From positions 353,581-417,580 of the forward strand of contig WBMV01004699.1 in NCBI GenBank assembly GCA_013396655.1: DNA of 64,000 bases. Reading direction: 5' to 3'. Positions 50,901-62,700 of the stretch are shown piece after piece. A program made the position numbers and the translations under genes. Origin of the DNA: Campylorhamphus procurvoides (Eukaryota; Chordata; Aves; Passeriformes; Dendrocolaptidae). Numbering within the stretch: position 1 is the stretch's first letter; every line of letters starts with the position of its first letter. A model generated the notes under the pieces. That model was given only the letters and a program-made list of their open reading frames with translations, did not search any database and was not told the origin of the DNA.

Positions 50901-51934
50901 AATGCTGTGTTTTGATTTTACTTCTACATTTGGTTATTCAGCAGGGCATGTCAGGCGTAACTTCAGACAGGACAGAGTTTGCCGGCATGCTGCACAGGCA
51001 CCACAGTGGCATTGCTTTTTATGGCCAGAGCCTGGCCATGTTTCAGTCAATGGCAAAAGTCCCATTGGCAATATGGCCAGAGTTTCAGTTATAAATCCCA
51101 AATTAGCATTTGTGGATGATGACATTATGGCTGGTCAGAGGCGCACTACAGATTTCCGAGCTGTTGATAACATATCAGGGTTGTCACATGCCTTGCTCGC
51201 CATTTTGGTGGGGCTGCAGAAGTGGGAACACTTACGGAGGGTCTTCTTGCATATGTGTGTATCTACTTGTTTTTTGTTCTCATACTTTACTAAATTTTTG
51301 TTTTATTACCTGCTCAGTGTTTTTCATATAGATCCCTTCCCAATTCTTGCAGTATTACCACTGTCTTTAGAGACCTAGCAAATATGTTTGCGAGCTGTTT
51401 TTTAATTTTATTGGGTACCATGTCTTTAGTGGGCTTAGTATGTGTTTCATTGTAGAATAGTACTCTTATCAACTTTTAATAGTTACTTCGCTGTGTCATG
51501 TTAGAAAAACCTCTAACATTGTCCACAGAAAAAAGTATTTCTGACTGAATTAAAAAAAAGCAGCAACAAAAATTATTATTTCCATGGTGTCATTAGAGTA
51601 AGGCCTGGTACTTGAGTCTCAGCCACTCTTACTGGTTGCCACAATCTGAGGTAGCAGCAGGGGTCTTGTACCACCATTTACATTGACCAGCTGACCAGGT
51701 TTTGCCTGGTGACAGCCTGGAAGCAGGATTTTTTACAGAGAAAATCTGCTCCTGGCCCATATGAGCATAATTGGAAGCTTCCCAAATGATGGTTGGCAGG
51801 AAAAAGAAGGTCTCTTGGTGGCAGTCTAATATATGTAGTTGTCCATCCTGTGTGTTACCTGCTGTGGGCTCCAGGAGATGACTTCATTGGGAACTCAAAA
51901 CAGATCCCCATAAGGATAGTCAGGCTCAGATCAG
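47941..51934. other. intergenic DNA upstream of TMEM242
   Basis: A T/G simple tract lies at 48018-48048. The rest is AT-rich without recognised elements. A 225-codon plus-strand frame at 50701-51378 has no recognisable domain or splice context and is not called as a gene. No exon of a divergent neighbour was found. Confidence 0.6.
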
Positions 51935-52065
51935 AATGCCTGGAGAGGTTGTACAGTTTCCTTTCCAAGGAAGATTTCATGAGGACAAAGCCCTCAGTGA
52001 GCTGCTCTGAGCACACTGCTGAGCCTACTTTCAGGAGGAGGTTGGACCAAGACCTACCTGTCTGG
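51935..52065 (+). mobile_element. degraded CR1 3' fragment
   Basis: The sequence tggagaggttgtacagtttc then ccaaggaagatttc corresponds to the CR1 sense stretch before its 3'UTR end (tggagaggttgt-gagtctcc, ggagatattc). Ggaggttggaccaagacc corresponds to the terminal ggttggac-agatgacc. It has several indels and no intact 3' terminal repeat. Confidence is moderate because of the divergence. Confidence 0.6.
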
Positions 52066-52429
52066 TTTGACTCCTCCACAAATTAGTTCATGGGCAAGGG
52101 TAACTTGCAGCTTGGCTCTGATGTAACACCCCACACCATGGTGGCTGCAGGGTGGCAGGGATGTGCTATTGCCATACACCACAGGGCAGCTAAAGTCACT
52201 CAGATGCCTGTCCAGAGGCTGCTGCATGGCATGGGCCTGTGGGAGGGTTGCTCTGCCCACCCCATGCCACTGGCTGTCCTCATATGGCTGGGAGCACCAG
52301 TTTAGGGCCCCTCAGTAGTGGTGCGTGCTGCAGAGCACTTGGCAGAGGGAAGAAATTGGATTTATCACAGGGAGGTGGTCAGTATAAACTTTACTCATTT
52401 ATACTACTATGTCACCTGCTGAGAAAGCC

Positions 52430-52790
52430 ACCTGTAAAATTAATTGTCAGGAATATGAGATGTATACTTTTCCTAATTGGCTTCAGTGCAATTATATCCA
52501 AAAGCCCCTTTCGTGGTCATTCATAGAGTTTAATTGCTATAGTTTAATATTCCAATTTTAAAAGGCCTGGAAGGAGAGCTGAATATTAGGCTCCTGATGA
52601 ATTATAATTACCACATTGTGCAGATGGATGGAAAACATTTCTAATTAAGCTACTCTTGTTAGATAAATTAATAGTGTGATCTGGATAAAGTACTTCTGAT
52701 TTCACATCTAAAATATTTCTAAGAGCACAAAGTTTGTGGCAGAATTTCATTTGGCAGGTTAAATTGTCTTTTAAAATTACCTGACTTTGC
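52430..52790. promoter_or_regulatory. candidate conserved non-coding element
   Basis: The interval has many homeodomain-type ATTA/TAAT cores (attataattaccac, ctaattaagc, aaattaatag, tttaattgc) and no repeats or frames of note. Its mixed composition resembles vertebrate developmental enhancers. This is an impression from composition; conservation was not tested. Confidence 0.25.
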
Positions 52791-55238
52791 AGTCAATAGC
52801 AGCTTATCATAGGTTTCTGCAGTGAGGATGTTTGGCAATAATAGAATGATTCAAGTGTTGCACACGGGACAAAGTAAAATAAAACTATTCAACAAGCGTA
52901 ATTTCTTAGTTCTATGAGCATGGGGGATTCACTGTCTAAATCACAGGAATTCATAGCATGGCTGTCACACATTTTCTTCCTGTATTAATTTCATCTCTCT
53001 CTGAGGGTGTTTGTGAGACATGAGCTGTTAAGCTAATACTTTGAAAACAGGAAAGCTCATTAGCAGCTCTAGGGAAGGGAGTGAGATGGGCAAGGAAGGT
53101 GCAGGTCATTAAAGGTTTGAAAGAGAAGGAAGTGTGAAAGTTTTAAGAAGGATTACTTGACACGCAATCTGTCTGTGCTCTTTAAAAACCCAATGATTTT
53201 TGTATATCTCGAATTTCTTTCTCATTAGTGAGACCTGCAATGAATAAAGTAAACAGGCAAATGAAAAGGTTTCAGCTCAAGGTGTCAGACTGCATTTCAA
53301 GGAGTGGATTATAGATAATCGTTCTCAGATGACCGGTAGCTTCATAGCCTAATACATGCAGTTGACACATTAGGTGTTGACAGCAGCCGTTTCCAACAGG
53401 CCTCATTAGACATTTGGTTTAAGTTTTTAGAGCCACTGTCTGTGACTCCAACAAGGTATTTTTGAAAGGCATAAAGTGGCAGATAGATGGCCACTTTCTG
53501 ACAGAAGGAAGTGGGAATATTGTGTCAAGGCCTGCTCTGTGCATATGGAAGACTGTCCCTGAAATTTTCTGCATCCATGCCCTGTTGTGTATGCAGTACA
53601 TTACTGCTGACTGTATATATCAAAATTTGGCACTGTTGTATCTCTCTACACATTGCATTAATCCATCTGTCTGTCACCATGGAAACAAGGCTCGCTATTG
53701 ATGACTGAAGAAGAGCTGAACCATTAAAACTAAATGTACACTGTTAAACATAAAAGTCAGCAAGCTCACTTGGTGTAGCAATACAGAGACACAAATGGTA
53801 AAAAATGGGCTAATTAATATTCTCTATGCATTATTTTTATAGATTATATATATTGCACAACTGAAATAAACCCTGTTGCTAAAATGATCCTTAAATCTGA
53901 TCTTTGCTTCTTCACATCTAATTTTCGTATATTCTGCCAAACTCAATATTTAAAAATTAGTATTTTTCCAGAAGTTTATATGTTCCATGGTATGTATTTG
54001 TCCCACAGGATGGAAAGATGAAATGAAGATCTTAAATATACCAAGTGCAAAGCAGACTCAAAGGGTTGCCGAATATTTTACAGCACATTTACTTTCTCTC
54101 TCTCACTGCCATACTTGTAACTTTGCCAAAATAGAATCAGTAAAGTGCACACATTCATTAAAGGATCAATGTCTAACTGAGTGCTGTTAGTTAGTTGAAC
54201 CTGAGTTTTTTTGAGAAGCACAATGGTGTGGAAACTCTGACATGAATTACAAACTTCAAAAATCATTCTTGGACAATGAATTTCCATTTTTTACTACACT
54301 GGCGCCACACATGCTATTAAATGGTAGACTTGTGTCTATAATTCTAATAGGCTATAAAGGTCTTTGATTTTAAATCTAAAATAAAGCTTAAAACAGCTGA
54401 CTTCTCATCTCCTGTGTTCATTGGATGGTGCTTTTTGCTCTCTAGTAATGACTGGACCAAAGAAAGAAACGGGAATACTGTGCTTAAGAACATTCACTGA
54501 ACTGAAAGTGTGATTATTCTTGTTGATGTCAGGATTTACAGCTCTTTGACACCTGGTTTAAACTATGACCCTGATCTTATAATAAGCCCTTGGGTCAGGA
54601 GGTAGCTCACAAGAGTGTTTTATCGGACACATGGAAGGTTGACAGGTTGAAAGGTCAGATGGGGGCAATGTTCTGTCTGTGCACAGGAAGGTGGAGTTTG
54701 TACATGTGCACGTACGTTGCATGTATGTGTATCAGGCAGCTTTTATTAAATCTAATGTCCTAGTGAGTAATCATGGGTGGTTTTCCCTGTTATAGGGCAT
54801 ATGAACCCTTGGAGAACCTGAAAGGTCAACTGAACCAGAAGGCACAAATGCTACTAAGCAGCATAGAGATTCCAATTCACAGCTGATATTTAAAATGCTT
54901 TCAGTTCAGAAGAAGCTAAAGGAACTTCGAGGTTCATGAAAGCAACTCCACTCCCCCCTCTCTTCCCTCCCTCCCTCTTCAGGTAGATGAGGAAACATGA
55001 TCCCTGAACTGATAGAAAAGGTTATTCCTGTCTAACACAAAGCAGACAAGAAAGTAACAACTGAAGAGAGTCTTCCTAGTTTGCCTTGGACAATAATTCT
55101 GAACTTGATAAATGACAGGGTTGTGGCATGTATTGCTCTGGGTGCGCAAATCTGACAGCAAATGCTCTTGGGGGGTATAAAAGTGGCACTTGGCCATGCA
55201 GATGATGGCCCTCTGGGATGTATATTGTGATCTTTTTT
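52791..55238. other. intergenic DNA, no gene seen
   Basis: This is AT-rich sequence. An alternating purine-pyrimidine stretch (tacatgtgcacgtacg) lies at about 54703-54735, and the 53290-53460 interval has mixed composition without repeats. No exon was recognised. Confidence 0.6.
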
Positions 55239-55735
55239 CACAAAATATGCTGAGCTGGAAGGGACCCACAAGGATCGTCAAGTCCAGCTCCTGTCCCTGC
55301 ACAGGACCATCCCCAAGAGTCACACCATGTGCCCAAGAGTATCATCCAAACTTCTTGAACTCTTGTCAGGCTTGGTGCTGTGACCACTTCCCTGGAGAGC
55401 CTGTTCCAGTACCCAACCTCCCTGTGGGGGAAGAACCTTTTCCTAATATCCATCCTAAACTTTCCATGACACAACTTCAGGCCATTCCCTCGGGTCCTGT
55501 CACTGGTCACCACAGAGCAGAGATCAGTACCTGCCCCTCCTCTTCCCATCATGAGGAAGTTGTAACTGCAATGAGGTCTCCCCTCAGTTTTCTCTTCTCC
55601 AGGCTGAACAGACCAAGTGACCTCAGCTGTTCCTCACATGACTTCCCCTCAAAGCCCTTCACCATCTTCATTGCCCTCCTTTGGATGCTCTCTAATGGCT
55701 GAATATCTTTCTTATATTGGGATGACCAAAACCAT
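55239..55735 (-). mobile_element. CR1 LINE fragment, ORF2 end and 3'UTR
   Basis: The plus strand is antisense CR1. It begins with the 3' terminus (tgagctggaagggacccac, aggatcgtcaagtccagctc) and continues through gagcctgttccagtaccc, gtctcccctcagttttct and ccaggctgaacagaccaag. It ends around ttatattgggatgaccaaaa. The 3' terminus is the same type as the tails of the two SINEs at 10 and 11 kb. Frames across it on both strands are not intact pol. The sequence to its right (to about 55850) no longer follows CR1. Confidence 0.93.
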
Positions 55736-58700
55736 TTGTCTTTGTTCCAAGCAGTACATCACCTCTACCACTGCATCAAGCAGGCCTCCAAGACAGTGGC
55801 AGCCACAAGCACAGTTTCTCAGCGTTCCTCTAGTGAGCTGAGCTTTCTAAGATTTTGAGATCTTTGTTGATCAATATAATTCATTTTGCTTTCCCAAATG
55901 TTAAAAAAACAATGTAGCATATTCCCCGGCTACAATGAATTTCAAACAGTTTATTCTATAAAGAATTCTAGAGTGCAATCAGGAATCGAGTGCAATTAGG
56001 AAACAGCATTCCTAAGGATGGAAAGAACTTTGGGTTTTTACTTACAAAATTATGAGTTGTAGCAACTTTTTAATTAAAACACAAATGATTGTATTAATAT
56101 TCAAAATTTTAAAGCCTTCCCTATTAAAAATTACTATTCCCATTCTAATTCAATGCTGAAAACAAAAAGAGTAATCTGTCTTTTCAAACAAATATTTTGA
56201 AAAATAATATTCATATTTTCATAATGTTTGGAAATTTCAACATTTCTCTCCTTTTTTTTTTTAATTCCACTTTCCAAGATCTGGACAACATCCTTTGTTA
56301 CTCCAGTGAATTCCTTCCTCTCTTGGAAACTTAATCTTGTGAAAATTTCCTTTTCTTCAAAACATGCCATTGTAATAAAAACTTTGTTCGAATCCTCACA
56401 GCGCAGGAAAGTTATTTCCCCACTAGCTGTATTTCTGTCTTCAAGCTAAGTAGTACTTATGTCCTCTTGTCCTCTCAGTCCTGATGGAAGAAATTTTAAT
56501 GTCTATAGAGGGCATGCTTCTGTACTGCTCATAGATTTGGCTGCTATTCATATATGATGGAGTATTTCTTCAAAGGCTGTTCTGGCACTTGCTGACTTTT
56601 CACTCCTGTTAAAACCCTATCCAAGGAGTAGCCACATAGCCTGACAGCCCACCAAGCAACAGAAGCAGCCCAAACAACTTACAGCCTGAGCATCCCTTAT
56701 CCACGCTGGCCAAATCCAGTGCTTCTCTTCTGAAGTGCTCTGCATAGCAACACTAGATGGAGACTTAACATGTTAGTATTTGGGTTTATTTATTCAAGAG
56801 GTTACTTAGATCTACATGCATTGTACAGCATGTTTTTATTTAAAGTTTTCTGATTGCCATCTATTTTGAGTAAGGTGTTTGAAGGCAAGTATTTTCTTCC
56901 CTCAGCAGTGTGGCTGGCCTCCTGGAAAGGGATGGTAGGGAATGTGGCCTGCCTCTGTCTGGTGGGGATACAGGGCAGGCAGCAAAGCAGTAAGATACAG
57001 TCAATCCGCCTGAGAGAGCCTGGGGTTTGTTCTTGGGTGAGCCTTTCACGGCACAGGCCTAACAACTGACCTGTGCAAAGAGCATTCCTCAGCCTGCCAG
57101 CTTCTCAAGAGGCAGAAAAGGTGCTAAGCTTATGGAGTGTAAGGAGATGGAGAGCTGTAGCCTTTGGGTAGATTGCTGGAGATGAGAGATAAACTGGTGC
57201 TTTTCATAACTTTGGAAGGAGGTGGGAAAAGGAAGTGGGAGGATTGAGTTTTTTTGGTCTTTTTGTATAGAGAGGAAACTCTTGCATTTGTCTTCTTGAG
57301 GAGGTGCAGAGAAAGGAAGGAAATTAGTGTTTTTTTGGACATGTATGGAGAGAAAAATTCTGCCCTGTGAGCACTGGTTGGAACAAACATTTATTAAAGT
57401 TCTGACTTTCTCACCCTACAGACCCAGGTGGTGCTTCTGAGGGTGTGCTGTTGCTAACACACATTTGACTAGTATGCCAGGGCTCAGCACTGCTTAGAGG
57501 CAGCAGCAGTGCTGAGATGGATATAGAGAGGCTGAAAGACATAATTTTATGGGGCTATTCCATGTTGAAGGGTTCACCAAACCCCACATAAAGAGATGGT
57601 ATGGGATGCATCTGGTCATAAGGATTCTCACAGAACGTGGGAAATTGGCATTACCTGAATCCTGCCAGTCCATGTGATTGGCAAGCTGAATGCACAGTCC
57701 CTCACAACATGGCATGTGTGCAGCTTTGTTGGTTATGGATATTTCATCCAAGATTGAAAAACTGAAATGCCTGAAATAAACACAGGTTTTCTAGCTTTGC
57801 AGAAGCCAACATTCTGCAGAGGGTGAGAGGGTGCCAGCTACCCACTCTGGAAGAGTGGAGAGCTGACAATGACTGATATTTTTTAAGTGTACTTGTAAGA
57901 ACTATGTAGCCACATCCTGTGAGAATGTGAATCTTGTCTTTTGTTCCCTGCAATGGGAGAGCCCACACTGGGCAAAGAGCTAGCAGTATTTCAGTGTTGC
58001 TGAAGACCATGTGGGGATACAGGCTGTAGAGAATGGCTTTGAAGACCTTGACTGTAAACACCCATCTTGAATTTGCTGAAGCTCAACTGTACTAGATGCC
58101 TCCTAAATATGCATGGATGCCCAGAATGTTAGTTAGTGCTGAATGGCCAGTGCTAACTCTGAGAGAGGCATCTGGCATCCAGACAGTTTTTGATTATCTA
58201 CTACAAATACAGACCATAACATGTGCCACAGAGATTGTTAGTCTCCAAAATGCAAAACCTATTTAAGTTATGAAGTATTGGTATTGCAAAAAAAAAAAAA
58301 AAAAGTGGTCCTTAGAGGGAAAAAAATTATCTATTTTATGTAAGTCTAGAAGTTCCTGCAAGGTATTGGGATGTGACATCTAGAGGTGGCTGACCTGGCC
58401 CTGGCAGGTTTGGGAGAGGCCTGAGATGCTGTCATGATTTCTTAAGTTGTTGCACAAGGAGCAGGTACAGTGGCAGGCACACCAAGCAAAATAACAGGAG
58501 GCGGAATGTGTTTGTAGTGTATGCTACACAAAGGTTATGGATGTGTGCTAGGCATATTCTGAGCAACATGCTGTGGTTAGGTATTGTGGTTAGAGCACAC
58601 AATTGCTGAGTGTTGTGCATAATGCATGACAGGCAGGGCTGTGGTATGCAGATAAAGCGTGGGATGGATTTTCCACTGAAATATGCTTCTGTGAGTGTGA

Positions 58701-59556
58701 AGAAAGGGATGAAACTAGCCCGCTAGGAAAGCCCTAGCTTTGACCTGTGTGCCAAAAGCTAGTCTGCGCCAGATGGCCTGGATGAGAATCACAAAAAAAG
58801 GGAAGTTAAATTGGGTTCTCATAAATCCCCATGAGCTGCCTCTTCATGCCACCAGTAATTTGCTTTTTGTTAGAATTTCTCTGTGGAAGAAAACTGCCTC
58901 GTTGCAGTTATCTTCAGAAGTGCAAAAAATTTAAGTTTTTAGACTATTTCCCTTTACAAGGTCTTCTTTCTAAGATGTCCTTAAAAATCCACCTGCAGTT
59001 TCTCTCACAGGCAGTGCGTGCCACTTTTCCCCTCTTGATGTCCTTTGCCCCTATACCTCAGCTCTGAGCAGCCACCTGAAGCTTCAGCCATCAGCTTTAC
59101 TAAGTATTCACCATCTCTGAGGTATCCAGGGCTAATGCTGTTGGCATGAAGCACTCAGACTCCTCATGGGTGTTTGTAGACTTCATTCTTCTGCATGTAA
59201 CCCCACTTCATACATTTTTCCATGTAAATATTTATGTTTCTATCTCAAAGTCAAGATGGGAACCTACTTCCTAAAAGCTGAAGTTCATCAAGCTCAGATA
59301 CTCTCCTGATGGTACTGGTCACTTGGGGCTCTGTGGCTGAGAGGCAACTGAATTATCATGGTCCACTTCATGTGCTCTGAGCTGGAGGGAAGGCAGGCTG
59401 AGTGTGTACTGCTATAGGCAAGGTGAAAACATGGCTCCAGTGTCCACTCACATACACCTGTGGTACAATTGAATATATAGATCTCACAGTGGGAGGAACT
59501 CTGGTTACCAGTAAACATTTTGGTTACCTTTATATCAAGTCTGAGTTGAAATTGTT
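55736..59556. other. intergenic DNA, no gene seen
   Basis: A poly(A) run lies at 58289-58304. The remainder is unremarkable, and no further CR1, SINE, exon or RNA gene was recognised. Frames of up to 105 codons lack any familiar motif. Confidence 0.6.
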
Positions 59557-59735
59557 AGAATCATAGAATGGTTTGGGTTGGAAGGGACCTTAAACATCTA
59601 GTTCCATGGGCAGGGACACCTCCCAGGTTGCTCAATGCCTCATCCAACCTGGTCTTGAATGCCTATAGGGATGGGGCGTCCATGACTTCTCTGGGAAACC
59701 TAACCTGTTCTCCAAATCTCATTTCTTTCTGAAGT
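59557..59735 (-). mobile_element. CR1 LINE 3'-end fragment, second subfamily
   Basis: The plus strand starts agaatcatagaatggtttgg and gttggaagggacctt. It continues gggcagggacacctccca, catccaacctggtcttga and gggatggggcgtcc. This is the antisense 3' end of a younger-looking CR1 subfamily, which differs from the fragment at 55.2 kb in having the catagaatggtttggg start. Internal deletions are visible after ctagttcc. Confidence 0.93.
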
Positions 59736-62700
59736 TTTTTTTCCTGTTTTATTCCTTCTGGTATTCTGTACCTACACTCCTTTTAATCAGAAAAACATAG
59801 CAATTCAGAATGCCTCCAACACTAATCTTTGCACAGTATTTATTGCATGAATAATTTTCTTTAGAATTCTGAATAGTTTTCCTGGATTTGCTGGTTACAG
59901 TTATATTGGTTTAAGATGTGATTATACTCCAGACTGACATTTGCTCATCAGAATCCATTTATATGAATGCTAGTAGATTAGTATAAACTAGCTCCACAAA
60001 ACAACATATTTATAAACTCATTCTCCTAGTCTGATATAAAAAGCATATGTTCTAAAGAATTTACAAGCCACTCTCAGAACCTTGGCCAAAACCTTCTCTT
60101 AACCATACAAATAATCCCATACCTTTTCTTATAGGAAGTTCTTGATTTTTTTTTTAGAAGAAGTATTGGTTAAAATAAGGCTAATAATCTTACAGGAAAA
60201 AGTAGAAATATGCTACTAATCTTATAGTAAAAAATAAAAATATGTCTTATGAAATCCATTTGGACATATTTGAAGAAGAAAAACTTCTGAGAATGCTTAA
60301 AAGTGAGCCACTGATTTGACTGCAATATGAAACATGCATTTATTAAGTGAAAATCACATTTCCTTAGAAGATGATGCATCAACTAGTAGCATAGTAGCAG
60401 AAGTAATTTCTAAAACTCTTGTGGCCATAAACACATACCTAGTTGGGCACACATCTGCACAGAGCAAAGCCCATCCATGTAAGTATTCACAGAAATATAG
60501 TAGTGATAACAATAGTAAATAAATTAACAAAAATAGCAGAAAAAAGGTTTTTGTTTCATACCTCTGACCACATTTGTGTATGATCAGTATCACATTTCTG
60601 TTGATTGTCAGACTTCCTTTCTCTACCGCACTGTTGTCAGCCATATGATTCATGAGTCATATCTAATCCTTTGTATACAGAGCTCATTGAATATTCAGAT
60701 TCCACAGAGTATAAATTACCAAGCAAATGAATTATTTTTTTATCCTGTTTGCTAGGGGGAAGGGAAGGAACTCAGGCTTTCCAAATTTGAAATTAATTCA
60801 GTCCTTGCTGTGCTATGCCCCTAAACAGCACTCCTGTCTTATTGTCCTGAAAAAATGGCACTGAGAGGTTTAAAATGACCTGTTCTCTCTTATTCGTTTT
60901 GCTCATTGTTTTATGGTAGGAAGGTGGGAAAGAGGGGTGGGTGTGAAATCCAAGACCAATATTGCTGTTTGCTGAAATTATATGCAGTGAGGGAGGGCAG
61001 GTCTAGAAGAGACACAGAACCAAGTTAAAGGTAAGGAAAGAAAAGAAAGGAACAAGAGAAAAGCAATGATATATATATAAATCCTCCCCGTTAATGATGC
61101 TGAATGTGACAATGAAGCATTAAAGAGATTTTCAAAAGCAGCTAGCTCCATTTTGAGATAGCCTAGTTAAGTGTTTAATGATGCAGATAGCCCCCCTCTG
61201 GGATTTACAGAAATCTCTAATTGCCCGATTCCCCTAGGAAAACTATTGTGTTAATCGATATAAGCACCCATCATGGATGCATTCCACTGACAGCAGTGGA
61301 TGGTTCTCCTGTAAGTACTCAACATGCATAGTTCAAAACAGGGAAACAGCCCACAGCTGTAATTATTAAGAAGGCTTTTCTTAAAATGAGTGTCATGCTC
61401 CCACATGAGCTGGATGGAATCACTTTCTTGCACTCCACAGCAAGTGCAGGTTCCTACTTTCCCACAGTACTGTGAGTGGGTGTTTGCTGATGCAGCAGAG
61501 AAGAGAATGAAGAGGCAGCCAGGAAATATACCCAGAGGGGCAAAAAAGGTTGTATTTGAGATAAACTGGAGTGTGCTTGCAGTTATTGTTTTGTCAACCA
61601 GGAGTAAAATCCCTCCTGTAGCCTCAAGTAGGAAATGGGGAGAAAAAGAAACACCTGTAAAAGAAATATTCTTTTACACAGGACATATTAGTTAAAGAAG
61701 ACTATCTCAAAACATTTTTACTATGTTAATTAGTTAATTAAAATAATTGCAATTGACAGCATCCCTTTAATTACATGACCCATTATAGGTGTGTATTTTA
61801 TTATTTTTTGTTTTGTTTCCTAGGGGGACAAACTTGGGCAATTGTTTAAAGTGTCATTCAGACTTTCCTTCTTTCCCCAGAGAAGAATTTGGAACTTGCT
61901 CAGCTGAATGAGAAAGAGAGTAGGTGCTTCAAGTTTGATTATATTTTTTAAAAGTTTCCAGAAAATCAATGAAAGACAAATTGATGCCAACACTTTGTAA
62001 AGTACTTGGGCATTATGTATTACTGTCCTGAGCGAGTTGTAATGAGATGGCTTATCCAACAGTCCACCACTACCAGACGTGAAGGTCATGCTTTCCCTGC
62101 CTTTTCTGTCTTTATGCTGTGTGTTCTGTCTTCTCACTTTTTGCCAGCTCTTGCATGCTATGGGATGCCTCCATGAACACATGTGGTTGAGCCTGAGGTT
62201 CAGTGTCAGCTTAGACCAATCTAACTGCTGCATACAGTCTTACTTTCTGCCTCTTTATTTTATATGTAGTTAAATTTATATAATATATAAAGAGGAAAGC
62301 TTTCTTCTTTCACTTCCCTTTCCCTGGGCAATGTGTTCCTGCCTATCCCTTTAGCAGTCCTTTGTCATGTCCTTTCCTTTGCTGAGTCATTTCAGCATGA
62401 TAAAGTGGCAGAAAATGAACTTGGTGAAAAACAAAACATGAATATTTTTCTATTTCTGCTGATATTTTTGTACCAAGGCACCAGTGAGACTGCAAGGGAG
62501 AGGGTGAAAGGATCTGAGGAGAGGACAGGCTAATTGCCACCCTTCACTGCTAGTTTAGGAGCAAGAAAATGTGGAGAGAGAGAGAGGCCTTCCTCACTTG
62601 GTGCTTTCGAGCTGCGAACTCTGCCCAGCAACTCACCCATCTTATGTCACTTCACCTTTGGTCACATGGTGGCAGCCAGCTGGTCCCCCAGTTAGCCACA

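Noticed and set aside
55190..55702. 170-codon plus-strand frame
   Set aside because: It lies almost entirely in antisense CR1 sequence and has no family match.
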